6,910 nt of DNA from an uncultured Flavobacteriales bacterium (GCA_946478675.1 CAMLEF010000251.1:1-6910), one strand, 5' to 3'; shown: positions 1-6,193, numbered from the stretch's first letter. Notes: generated from the letters alone by a model not told the origin. Translations and numbers: made by a program.

Positions 1-915
1 GACAGTCCCGCGCTGAGTCCCGCGTACCTGAAAAGAACATTCGGCTTTCCCATTCACGGCGTGGAGCTGAATGAAGTGGTGCGACAGGAAATGGATTCGG
101 GCATCCTTTACAATGCCACGAAGCTGCGTGTCGACATTGCGACGGCGCGTGTGATTCCTGCCGGCGTCGCGACTCCTATTCCGCAATTCGAGCTGGAAGG
201 GTACCGCGATATCGTTCGTGTGCAGGGCGCCGATCTCGTGGAGCATCTCGAAGACGCATACAACAAATACGGACCGGAAGAAACGATCATCATTTGTCGC
301 TCGAACAAGCGCGCCAACATTTACAACCAGCAGATCCGTACGCGCATCCGCTGGCAGGAAGATGAAATTGCCGCCGGCGATCATCTCATGGTGGTGAAGA
401 ACAATTACCATTGGCTGCCGGAAGATTCGAAAGCAGGTTTCATTGCGAACGGCGATACGGCGGAAATTGTGCGCATCCGCAAATACCACGAGATGCACGG
501 CTTCCGTTTTGCCGACGTATCGCTGCGGCTGCTCGATTATCCCGATGAGCCGGAGCTCGACGCGCGCATCATGCTCGACACGCTGCACACCGAAGCGCCG
601 GCTTTACCGACAGACCGGCAGCAGCAATTGTTCGAAAGCGTCGCCCAGGATTACGCGGAGCTCTCGAAAGGCGCGCGTTACCAGAAGATGAAAGCCGATC
701 CGTGGTACAACGCGCTTCAGGTGAAATTCGCTTACGCCGTCACCTGCCACAAAGCGCAGGGCGGTCAGTGGAAAGCCGTGTTCGTTGAACAAGGTTATCT
801 CACGGACGAGATGATCAACACGGAATTCCTGCGCTGGCTGTACACCGGCATTACGCGCGCGACGGAGAAGCTGTTTCTCGTCGGGTTCAACAAAGAATTT
901 TACGGAGAGAGTTGA
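1..915 (+). CDS. RecD-like ATP-dependent DNA helicase, C-terminal part (5' end outside window)
   Basis: The reading frame is open from base 1, so this is the last 304 codons of a longer gene. The part seen matches the C-terminal half of RecD-like SF1B helicases, which unwind DNA using ATP in repair and recombination. Residues encoded at about 360-470 (DHLMVV, then a glycine/alanine-rich turn and GDTAEIV) resemble the SH3-like insert of RecD proteins. The UvrD_C_2 signature follows: YAVTCHKAQGGQW at 733-771, and WLYTGITRATEKLFLVGF at 835-888, which carries the motif VI arginine. The Walker A and B motifs would lie upstream, outside the window. The GVELNEVVRQ segment near the left edge is typical of Bacteroidota members annotated as ATP-dependent RecD-like helicase. 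It ends at a TGA and faces the next gene convergently across 65 bp with no clear terminator hairpin. Whether it is an orphan RecD2-like protein or a fused nuclease cannot be told from this fragment. Confidence 0.9.
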   Translation, partial: DSPALSPAYLKRTFGFPIHGVELNEVVRQEMDSGILYNATKLRVDIATARVIPAGVATPIPQFELEGYRDIVRVQGADLVEHLEDAYNKYGPEETIIICRSNKRANIYNQQIRTRIRWQEDEIAAGDHLMVVKNNYHWLPEDSKAGFIANGDTAEIVRIRKYHEMHGFRFADVSLRLLDYPDEPELDARIMLDTLHTEAPALPTDRQQQLFESVAQDYAELSKGARYQKMKADPWYNALQVKFAYAVTCHKAQGGQWKAVFVEQGYLTDEMINTEFLRWLYTGITRATEKLFLVGFNKEFYGES

Positions 916-980
916 TTGATCAAAGCGTTTATTCGTCAATGAAAATCATGGACCAATAGACTCATCGACAAATCGACCAA

Positions 981-1637
981 TTAAATCTTCAGCCAGAGGC
1001 AGGTTCCGCCTTTGTTGTCGTTCATCGTCGTATCCGAATCGATGCCGATGCCATGGACGGTGCCGGCCACGTAAGCCTGCTTCAGCTGGTAACCGCGCAC
1101 GGCGACGTCGGGAACGGTGCTGAGCGACCGCCAGTAATGCTGGAAAGAAAGGTTCGAATACAGTTGCTGCGACGTGAGCACCGCTGCGGCTCCGACGTAC
1201 AGCCCGGGAACATAACCGGCGGCTTTCACTGCGGTGTACCAGGCCTGGCAATAATCAATCACGGCTTGTGCGGTGGTGCCGTCTGCTACGCCTTCGAGAT
1301 CGCACCAGATGTTCATGCCCGGCGGAAGCCCGATGGATTTGGCGTTGTTGGCGCCGTTGGTGCCGTCCTGCGTACCGAGCGCGGCGGTTGGCGTCCAACC
1401 CGGCATGCGCACGTGCTGCACGGCCATGAGCGCGAGGCCGGCGTTGAGAATGCCGAGCGCTTCGGCGTTGGAGAGATCGCCGCTGCCTTGCGTCGTGCCG
1501 CGCGAAAGATAACGCACACAAAAAGCATAACCACTGCTCTTGAACGAAGCGGCGACGCTGGAAGAAACGATCGTTGCGGTATCGAAACCGAGAAGGCCGG
1601 GAGCTGCGGGTTGTACTGTTCCGGGAAGGGTTGACAT
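981..1637 (-). CDS. DUF1906 (Rv2525c-like glycoside-hydrolase-like) domain protein
   Basis: This 218-residue protein consists almost entirely of a DUF1906 / Rv2525c-like domain, a TIM-barrel fold related to glycoside hydrolases. Visible family features in order are GFD at residues 17-19, the CVRYLSR strand at 40-46, an acidic pair in WCDLEG (D113, E115), GLYVG at 145-149, and a late D-x-D in GIGIDSD (D200, D202). The acidic residues sit at barrel strand ends, as expected for a catalytic or sugar-binding site. Family members have been suggested to act on cell-wall or other polysaccharides, but activity is mostly unproven. There is no signal peptide or membrane segment, so export is not evident. 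The ATG at 1637 is the first start after an in-frame stop at 1662-1664. The gene stands alone between a convergent helicase gene and a divergent transporter gene. The fold assignment is fairly firm; the substrate is unknown. Confidence 0.75.
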   Translation of the reverse strand: MSTLPGTVQPAAPGLLGFDTATIVSSSVAASFKSSGYAFCVRYLSRGTTQGSGDLSNAEALGILNAGLALMAVQHVRMPGWTPTAALGTQDGTNGANNAKSIGLPPGMNIWCDLEGVADGTTAQAVIDYCQAWYTAVKAAGYVPGLYVGAAAVLTSQQLYSNLSFQHYWRSLSTVPDVAVRGYQLKQAYVAGTVHGIGIDSDTTMNDNKGGTCLWLKI

Positions 1638-1665
1638 AAAGTGAGAGGTTAAAATGAATCGTTAA

Positions 1666-1695
1666 AGTATAAACAAAACCGGAATGGCTTGTCAT
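1666..1695 (-). promoter_or_regulatory. Possible sigma70-like promoter of the DUF1906 gene
   Basis: Read on the minus strand, ATGACA (1690-1695) and TATACT (1666-1671) are separated by 18 bp, resembling -35 and -10 boxes. The -10 box lies 28 bp before the ATG at 1637. No TAnnTTTG element is present here, unlike the other genes in the window. Such a match can arise by chance in AT-rich intergenic DNA, so this is tentative. Confidence 0.25.
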
Positions 1696-1734
1696 TTATT
1701 TAACAAAAGCATCAGGCGATGACACAACCCTCCC

Positions 1735-1762
1735 ACGCTGCGCTCTCTGCGTCCCTGCGGCA
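1735..1762. repeat. Segment resembling a dispersed intergenic repeat
   Basis: On the minus strand this reads as a purine-rich run, CCGCAGGGACGCAGAGAGCG, followed by CAGCG. It closely resembles the CGCAGAGACGCAGAGAGCGCAG-type sequence that recurs between genes in many environmental bacterial genomes; that resemblance is recalled, not searched. It has internal periodicity (GCAG at intervals of 8 bp) and lies in the 268-bp gap between the divergent DUF1906 and transporter genes. The gap otherwise shows only a direct copy of AATTTCCG at 1817-1824 and 1847-1854, and no small gene. Confidence 0.4.
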
Positions 1763-1892
1763 ATTTTATGTTCAACTTCCTGGAAACGCAACAGTGATAA
1801 CAACAGCAATGAAAGCAATTTCCGTTCTGCGACTCGCTATCAACATAATTTCCGACTTTTCAACAACGCCCGATTAACCTGCAAAGCCTCCC

Positions 1893-1900
1893 TACTTTTG
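1893..1900 (+). promoter_or_regulatory. TAnnTTTG -7 promoter element before the UMF1 transporter
   Basis: TACTTTTG matches the Bacteroidota -7 consensus TAnnTTTG exactly. It ends 5 bp before the ATG at 1906, so transcription from it would begin at or next to the start codon and give a leaderless mRNA. No TTTG or TTG -33 box is seen at the usual distance. Either this is a leaderless promoter or a chance match. Confidence 0.3.
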
Positions 1901-1905
1901 GCAGA

Positions 1906-3501
1906 ATGCTGAAAAAAGGCGATCCAAAACTTATCCGTGCCTGGACATTTTATGACTGGGCGAACTCGGTTTACCCGCTGGTGATCTCGTCGGCGATCTT
2001 CCCGATCTTTTATGAAAAAGTGACGCAGAAACATCTCGGCGGCATCATTCATATTTTCGGAACTCATTTTACCAACACGGAATTTTATTCCTACGTCGCG
2101 GCGATCTCCTACCTGATCGTTGCAGCTTCTTCGCCGGTGCTTTCGGGTATCGCCGATTATTCCGGCAGCAAAAAACGGTTCCTGCAATTCTTCTGTTTCC
2201 TCGGCGCAGGCTGCTGCATGTTGCTGAGCCTGTTCAATACCGAACACATCGGGTGGAGCATGATGGCGCTGCTGTTTGCCAGCGTCGGTTATTGGGGAAG
2301 CCTCGTTTTTTACAATGCGTATCTCCCGGAAATTGCGGAGCCGGAAGATCAGGACCGCGTGAGCGCAAAAGGATTTTCGATGGGCTACATCGGAAGCTCG
2401 CTGCTGCTGATCCTTATCCTCGTGCTCGCGGTTTTCACCAAAGTCATTCCCGACGTAAAGTATTCTTTCCTGCTCGTCGGCATCTGGTGGATTGCGTTTG
2501 CGCAGATCACGTTCCGACGTTTGCCGAAAGCGCATAACGTGCATTCGAAAGCGGAAGGCAGCGTTATCCTCAAAGGCTACAGCGAGCTCTCCAAAGTTTT
2601 TAAAGACATTCTCACGCGCAAGCAGCTCCGCCGTTTTCTCGGTTCGTATTTCATGTACAACATGGGCGTGCAAACGGTGATGATCATGGCCGTGCTGTTC
2701 GCGACGAAAGCGATCGACTGGCAATCGCCCGGCGACATCGAGCAGGCCATCACGCAGGTGCAGACGGACACGACTTCCACGAAGCTGGTGCTTTCGGAAG
2801 AAATGAAAGCGATCTCCACGCAGGTCGTGCACAAAGACATCGACGCGGTGATCAAGATGAACCGCACGCTGCCCGATACGCTTTCAACGAATTCGCTGCA
2901 GGCGGCGATCCACACGAACATCACGAATGTGCAGGCCGATCTCAAATCACAAATCGCTGCGGGTGATCCGCGACTGGCCGGCGATTACACGGCTTATCTC
3001 GAAAAAGTTTATGGCAATGCCGATACGCTGGCAGACGGCCACAAAAGCCAGAGCCTGATCGTTTCGATCCTGCTCATCCAGTTTCTCGGTGTAGCCGGCG
3101 CAGTGCTGATGTCGCGGCTTTCGAAAATTTTCGGCAACCTGAAAACGATCGGCTTCGTGATCTTCCTTTGGATCATCATCTGCTATTGCACCTGGCAATT
3201 CGTGTATCGCCCGATCGGCTTCTACGCTATTGCAGCAAGCGTCGGTCTCGTGATGGGCGGCATCCAGGCATTGTCGCGCTCCACCTATTCCAAGATGCTT
3301 CCGGAAACGGAAGATCATGCTTCCTACTTCAGCTTCTTCGACGTAAGCGAAAAGATCGGCCTGGCCATCGGCACGATCACGTTCGGTTTCATCGAAGGCG
3401 TGACGGGTGGCATCCGCAATTCGGTTCTTTCCCTCATCGTCACGTTCGTCATCGGCTTCCTGCTGCTGCTGCGCGTGCCGAAATCGGAGACAGTAAAATA
3501 A
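1906..3501 (+). CDS. UMF1-family MFS transporter with a large TM7-TM8 insertion
   Basis: This 531-residue inner-membrane protein belongs to the UMF1 / Atg22-like branch of the major facilitator superfamily. The N-terminal AWTFYDWANS (residues 12-21) is the family hallmark. An MFS motif-A-like loop, GIADYSGSKKR (81-91), lies between TM2 and TM3, and GGIQALSRSTYSKMLPE (451-467) follows TM10, as in other members. I count about 12 hydrophobic segments: roughly 21-37, 61-82, 92-110, 116-138, 160-178, 186-202, 243-266, 383-405, 414-434, 436-456, 473-500 and 507-524. Residues 273-380 are a hydrophilic, helix-prone, Thr/Gln/Asp-rich insertion between TM7 and TM8. With the usual N-in topology it would face the periplasm. 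Typical family members are about 110 residues shorter and lack it. The substrate is unknown; relatives are annotated only as permeases. The ATG at 1906 gives the expected short N-terminal lead before the family motif. A LutA-like gene follows on the same strand 76 bp downstream. Confidence 0.88.
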   Translation: MLKKGDPKLIRAWTFYDWANSVYPLVISSAIFPIFYEKVTQKHLGGIIHIFGTHFTNTEFYSYVAAISYLIVAASSPVLSGIADYSGSKKRFLQFFCFLGAGCCMLLSLFNTEHIGWSMMALLFASVGYWGSLVFYNAYLPEIAEPEDQDRVSAKGFSMGYIGSSLLLILILVLAVFTKVIPDVKYSFLLVGIWWIAFAQITFRRLPKAHNVHSKAEGSVILKGYSELSKVFKDILTRKQLRRFLGSYFMYNMGVQTVMIMAVLFATKAIDWQSPGDIEQAITQVQTDTTSTKLVLSEEMKAISTQVVHKDIDAVIKMNRTLPDTLSTNSLQAAIHTNITNVQADLKSQIAAGDPRLAGDYTAYLEKVYGNADTLADGHKSQSLIVSILLIQFLGVAGAVLMSRLSKIFGNLKTIGFVIFLWIIICYCTWQFVYRPIGFYAIAASVGLVMGGIQALSRSTYSKMLPETEDHASYFSFFDVSEKIGLAIGTITFGFIEGVTGGIRNSVLSLIVTFVIGFLLLLRVPKSETVK

Positions 3502-3506
3502 AATCC

Positions 3507-3562
3507 GGACATTCGGTCATTCGGTCATTTGGTAAATCCAATGGCCGAATGACCGAATGTCC
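3507..3562. repeat. Long palindrome built from 8-bp repeats between transporter and lutA-like genes
   Basis: The arms GGACATTCGGTCATTCGG (3507-3524) and CCGAATGACCGAATGTCC (3545-3562) are perfect 18-bp reverse complements. Pairing continues inward with one wobble and one bulge (3525-3532 with 3538-3544) to a TAAAT loop. The left arm consists of three tandem copies of CATTCGGT (3510-3533, the third with one change). The right side has three copies of the complementary unit (3545-3568). The element starts 5 bp after the transporter stop and ends 15 bp before the next ATG. It lacks a downstream T-run, so it is not a standard intrinsic terminator, but it would form a strong RNA hairpin that could affect mRNA stability or coupling of the two genes. 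Confidence 0.85.
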
Positions 3563-3577
3563 CAATGACCATTTTGA

Positions 3578-4300
3578 ATGATAGTAGATCTTTTTATACC
3601 ATGTTTCGTCGACCAGCTCTATCCCGAGACGGCGCTGAACATGATCAAAGTACTGGAGCGTGTGGGTTGCGGCGTGAACTACAATCATGAGCAGACGTGC
3701 TGCGGACAGCCGGCGTTCAATGCGGGTTATTGGGACCACTGCAAAGAGGTCGGCGAAAAATTCATCAAGGAATTCCAGAGCGATCGTTACATCGTGACGC
3801 CGTCGACTTCCTGCCCGGGCTTCGTTCGCAATTATTACGGCGAGATGTTCACGAACTCCGCGCTGCACAATCAATCGCGGCAGGTACAGAAAAACATTTT
3901 CGAATTCTCCGATTTCCTCGTCAATATTTTAAAGATCACCGACCTCGGCGCGCGACTGAACGGCGTGGCAACTTTTCATGATGCCTGCAGCGGTTTGCGC
4001 GAGTACGGCATTCACCGCGAGCCGCGCGTGCTGCTGTCGAAAGTGCGCGGCCTCGAGCTGCGTGAAATGGAAAATACAGAAACCTGCTGCGGCTTCGGCG
4101 GCATGTTCTCCGTGAAATACGAGAACGTCGCTGTGAGCATGGCTGAGCAGAAACTCAAAGCAGCGGAAGCCGTCGGCGCGGAATACATCATCTCCACCGA
4201 CCTTTCCTGCCTGCTTCACCTCGACGGCTTCATCAAGAAGCAGGGCAAGAACATCAAAGTGATGCACCTCATCGACGCGCTCGCGCAGGGATGGGAATGA
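3578..4300 (+). CDS. CCG-domain (Fe-S)-binding oxidoreductase subunit, LutA/YkgE-like
   Basis: This 240-residue protein matches LutA/YkgE in length (B. subtilis LutA is close to 238) and in having two CCG (DUF224) domains. Domain 1 has C9 (IPCF), C41-C42 (TCCGQPAFNAG) and C79 (STSCPG). Domain 2 has C137 (HDACSG), C170-C171 (TCCGFGGMFSVKYE) and C211 (DLSCLL). These cysteines are the expected ligands of an Fe-S cluster. LutA acts with LutB and LutC in oxidising L-lactate to pyruvate, and the same CCG domain occurs in glycolate oxidase GlcF and heterodisulfide reductase subunits. No lutB or lutC gene lies in the window: the downstream neighbour is a convergent AraC-type gene 3 bp away. The gene may be co-transcribed with the transporter upstream. 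The ATG at 3578 gives the family-typical N-terminus, a short strand followed by the first cysteine. The family is secure, but lactate as substrate is not. Confidence 0.88.
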   Translation: MIVDLFIPCFVDQLYPETALNMIKVLERVGCGVNYNHEQTCCGQPAFNAGYWDHCKEVGEKFIKEFQSDRYIVTPSTSCPGFVRNYYGEMFTNSALHNQSRQVQKNIFEFSDFLVNILKITDLGARLNGVATFHDACSGLREYGIHREPRVLLSKVRGLELREMENTETCCGFGGMFSVKYENVAVSMAEQKLKAAEAVGAEYIISTDLSCLLHLDGFIKKQGKNIKVMHLIDALAQGWE

Positions 4301-4303
4301 TTC

Positions 4304-5320
4304 TTAGTTGCATCGGAGCGTTGAGGGACATACCTGGAATTTTTTCTTGAACGCGGCGGAAAAATGATGCGGGTTCTTGTAGCCGAGCACCGTCGCCACT
4401 TCGCCTACCAGCATCGCCTGCTCTTTCAGCAGGTGTTCCGCATGCTGCATTTTTAATTCGCCGAGATATTCAAAAATGCTCTGGTCGAATTCCGTTTTGA
4501 ACACTTTCATCAGCTTGTTCGAATTCGTTCCGAAACGCCGCGCGAGGCTCACGACGGTGTGCTCTTCGAGGAAATGAGCCGCGAGAAATTCGTGTAGTGC
4601 TTTTGCCAGTTCACGGTCGCGGCGGGAAAGCACGGAGAGGTTGGCGGAATTTTCTTCCCCGTAAAAAAGCGCATGCAGCTGCAGCAGGAGCAACTGGTAA
4701 ACGGAAGTTTCCATCAGCACCTGGCCCGTTTTTCCGCCGAGCGGGCAATGGAGAATGGTGCGGACGGCTTCTTTCTGCAACCCATCCATGCGCGCGGACT
4801 GCAGGCTGAGGATGCGTTCGCGGCGAAAGAGTTTGGTGCGCAGCGTATCCGACCATTTCTCATCTTCCGGCAACAGCTCGGCGAGCGTGGAGATATTCGT
4901 GGAAAAATGCAGCAGGCGAAACGGCGTTTCTCCCGGAAGAAAATGCATCATCTCGCTGTTCGGATCGAATTTGAAATTGTGCTCGTCTTTTTTCCCGACG
5001 ATGGCGCCATTCGCACCGCGGACATACGATTCGAAATAACCGTCGAGAAAAAGACAGAAGCCCGCATGATCGCTGGCGATGTTTTGTTTGTTGACCGCAA
5101 CGATGTGCCGGTTGAGTTGTCCCTGGATGAGCCGCACTGACGCATTCGAGAGATAAAGATCGCGAACCTCTACACTGTTGCCTTCGGAAAGCGGATTGTC
5201 GCCGGGCAGGTGGACGAATTTTCCAAACGGAATTTCCGGTTCGTGCAACGGCGAATGCACGGGGATATTCGGATTGTCGATCGCGCTGTACGAACCGGAG
5301 TAAGGAGAAATTGCAGGCAT
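4304..5320 (-). CDS. AraC-family transcriptional regulator
   Basis: This is a 338-residue protein with a C-terminal AraC/XylS DNA-binding domain at about residues 241-338. The first helix-turn-helix is around 254-276 (VVSLARRFGTNSNKLMKVFK). The second is around 304-332 (LVGEVATVLGYKNPHHFSAAFKKKF), ending in the usual P-x-x-x-R (PSTLR) close to the C-terminus. The N-terminal 230 residues contain an FCLFLDGYFES strand and a PFRLLHFSTN segment, and look like the effector-binding half of PchR-type regulators common in Bacteroidota; I do not recognise the ligand. There is no membrane segment, so it is cytoplasmic. The ATG at 5320 is preceded by an A-rich leader with no Shine-Dalgarno sequence. The gene is divergent from the cytochrome c gene across a 229-bp region with repeat elements, so the cytochrome and the regulator's own promoter are its most likely targets. 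Its end lies 3 bp from the convergent LutA-like gene. Confidence 0.9.
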   Translation of the reverse strand: MPAISPYSGSYSAIDNPNIPVHSPLHEPEIPFGKFVHLPGDNPLSEGNSVEVRDLYLSNASVRLIQGQLNRHIVAVNKQNIASDHAGFCLFLDGYFESYVRGANGAIVGKKDEHNFKFDPNSEMMHFLPGETPFRLLHFSTNISTLAELLPEDEKWSDTLRTKLFRRERILSLQSARMDGLQKEAVRTILHCPLGGKTGQVLMETSVYQLLLLQLHALFYGEENSANLSVLSRRDRELAKALHEFLAAHFLEEHTVVSLARRFGTNSNKLMKVFKTEFDQSIFEYLGELKMQHAEHLLKEQAMLVGEVATVLGYKNPHHFSAAFKKKFQVCPSTLRCN

Positions 5321-5352
5321 ATTTTTTTAATGACGGTTTTCGGGGCGGGGCG

Positions 5353-5387
5353 CAAAAATAAAGTGATTGCACCCTGAGACGGAGCAA
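5353..5387 (-). promoter_or_regulatory. Bacteroidota-type promoter of the AraC gene
   Basis: On the minus strand, TATTTTTG (5353-5360) matches the -7 consensus TAnnTTTG exactly. TTG (5385-5387) lies 24 bp upstream, slightly beyond the usual 17-23 spacing. Transcription would start near 5346, giving a leader of about 25 nt. The TTG sits inside an inverted repeat (5381-5406) that could be an operator. Confidence 0.5.
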
Positions 5388-5406
5388 CAGCTGCATTTGT
5401 TACTCC
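5381..5406. promoter_or_regulatory. Inverted repeat at the AraC promoter -33 region (possible operator)
   Basis: GGAGCAACA (5381-5389) and TGTTACTCC (5398-5406) are reverse complements at 8 of 9 positions, separated by 8 bp. The repeat overlaps the -33 region of the proposed AraC-gene promoter and lies upstream of its start point, so it would act as a DNA site, not an RNA hairpin of that transcript. The protein that would bind it is unknown. Confidence 0.35.
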
Positions 5407-5431
5407 GCCAAATGATTTTTCCTGAAAAGTG

Positions 5432-5465
5432 TTCCTGCGTAGATTTTTCTCCTTTTGACGTAGGT
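5432..5465 (+). promoter_or_regulatory. Direct repeat with 21-bp period upstream of the cytochrome c promoter (candidate AraC site)
   Basis: TTCCTGCGTAGAT (5432-5444) and TTTTGACGTAGGT (5453-5465) share 9 of 13 positions, including an identical CGTAG core, with starts 21 bp apart. Two same-orientation half-sites spaced by two helical turns is the arrangement bound by AraC-family proteins. The second half-site reaches the expected -33 position of the cytochrome promoter (-7 box at 5486-5493), as for a class II activator. Confidence 0.35.
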
Positions 5466-5485
5466 AGCAGGAGAAAACAACCTTC

Positions 5486-5493
5486 TATGTTTG
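5486..5493 (+). promoter_or_regulatory. TAnnTTTG -7 promoter element of the cytochrome c gene
   Basis: TATGTTTG is an exact match to the Bacteroidota -7 consensus, 56 bp upstream of the ATG at 5550. The nearest TTTG (5454-5457) is 28 bp upstream, longer than the usual spacing. The promoter would therefore be weak on its own and may need an activator. The element continues as CGCCC, as at the divergent AraC promoter. Confidence 0.5.
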
Positions 5494-5549
5494 CGCCCTG
5501 AATCCGCTTTACGTGGTTATCCTTTAAAACAACTACAAAAATCAATAGC

Positions 5550-6173
5550 ATGTTTTCTACCAAACACATCCTGGCGCTTTCCCTCGGCGCCGGCATCATC
5601 ATCGGCATCGCTTCTTTCGCATCCTGCAGCGACGCAACTCCCGCACCGGCCAACGACTCCGTGGCTTCCAAAGAACCGAAAGCGCTCACGCAGGAAGAGC
5701 TCGTCGCACGCGGGAAATTTCTCGTGAACGTCGCCGGCTGCAACGATTGTCATTCTCCGAAAATCATGACGCCGATGGGCCCGGTGCCCGACACCACGCG
5801 CCTGCTTTCCGGCCACCCCGAGCACGACCAGCTTCCGCCTCCCGGCAAGAGCCCCGGCTGGGTGCTGTTCAGCCCCGATCTGACGGCTGCTGTCGGTCCC
5901 TGGGGAACTTCCTTCTCCGCGAACCTGACGCCGGACACGAGCGGCATCGGCACCTGGACGTTCGACCAGTTCCGCCTGGCGTTGCGTGAAGGAAAAAGCA
6001 AAGGCCTGCCCGCCGCCCGCCCGCTGCTGCCCCCGATGCCCTGGCAGACGATCGGAAAAATGAGCGACGAAGACCTCTCGGCGATCTTCGCTTACCTGAA
6101 ATCGCTGAAGCCGGTGAAAAATTATGTTCCCGCTCCCCTGCCCCCGGCCGAAGCCCCGGTAGCAGCGAAATAA
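5550..6173 (+). CDS. Lipoprotein monohaem cytochrome c
   Basis: This 207-residue protein has an N-terminal lipoprotein-type signal: a lysine at 5, a hydrophobic stretch at 7-24, and a lipobox-like FASC with C26 as the likely lipidated residue. A Pro/Ala-rich linker follows. The mature part carries one haem c attachment motif, C64-N-D-C67-H68, and a probable distal axial methionine, M163 in PPMPW. The stretch SFSANLTPDTSGIGTWTFDQF (about 121-141) resembles the conserved N-x-T-P-D-x-x-x-G-I-G-x-W region found in cytochrome subunits of membrane alcohol, aldehyde and gluconate dehydrogenases. The protein therefore probably transfers electrons outside the inner membrane, anchored by lipid. No dehydrogenase gene is adjacent, so its partner is unknown. 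It is divergent from the AraC-family gene and followed by hairpins. The ATG at 5550 directly starts the signal sequence and has an A-rich leader. Confidence 0.9.
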   Translation: MFSTKHILALSLGAGIIIGIASFASCSDATPAPANDSVASKEPKALTQEELVARGKFLVNVAGCNDCHSPKIMTPMGPVPDTTRLLSGHPEHDQLPPPGKSPGWVLFSPDLTAAVGPWGTSFSANLTPDTSGIGTWTFDQFRLALREGKSKGLPAARPLLPPMPWQTIGKMSDEDLSAIFAYLKSLKPVKNYVPAPLPPAEAPVAAK

Positions 6174-6193
6174 GACTTTTTCACGTTGGTTGT

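Noticed and set aside
951..981. Direct repeat of GACCAAT (951-957 and 975-981) between the helicase and DUF1906 genes
   Set aside because: Seven bases in a short gap is easily chance, one copy overlaps a stop codon, and no element structure surrounds it.
1053..1634. A 193-codon plus-strand open frame opposite the DUF1906 gene
   Set aside because: The minus-strand frame has ordered DUF1906 motifs and ordinary composition; the plus frame is Gly/Arg/His-rich with no recognisable motif.
1840..2832. A 330-codon open frame on the minus strand inside the transporter gene
   Set aside because: Its translation is rich in Arg, His and Glu with no domain, while the plus-strand frame encodes a clear UMF1 transporter. 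Long antisense frames are expected where codon third positions are GC-rich.
3449..3874. A 141-codon minus-strand open frame spanning the palindrome and the start of the LutA-like gene
   Set aside because: It crosses a repeat element and overlaps two well-supported genes; its sequence has no recognisable domain.
5550..5640. Possible surface lipoprotein export signal after the cytochrome lipobox
   Set aside because: Only CSD follows the cysteine before an Ala/Pro-rich linker; the run of acidic residues expected of a Bacteroidota surface export signal is absent.
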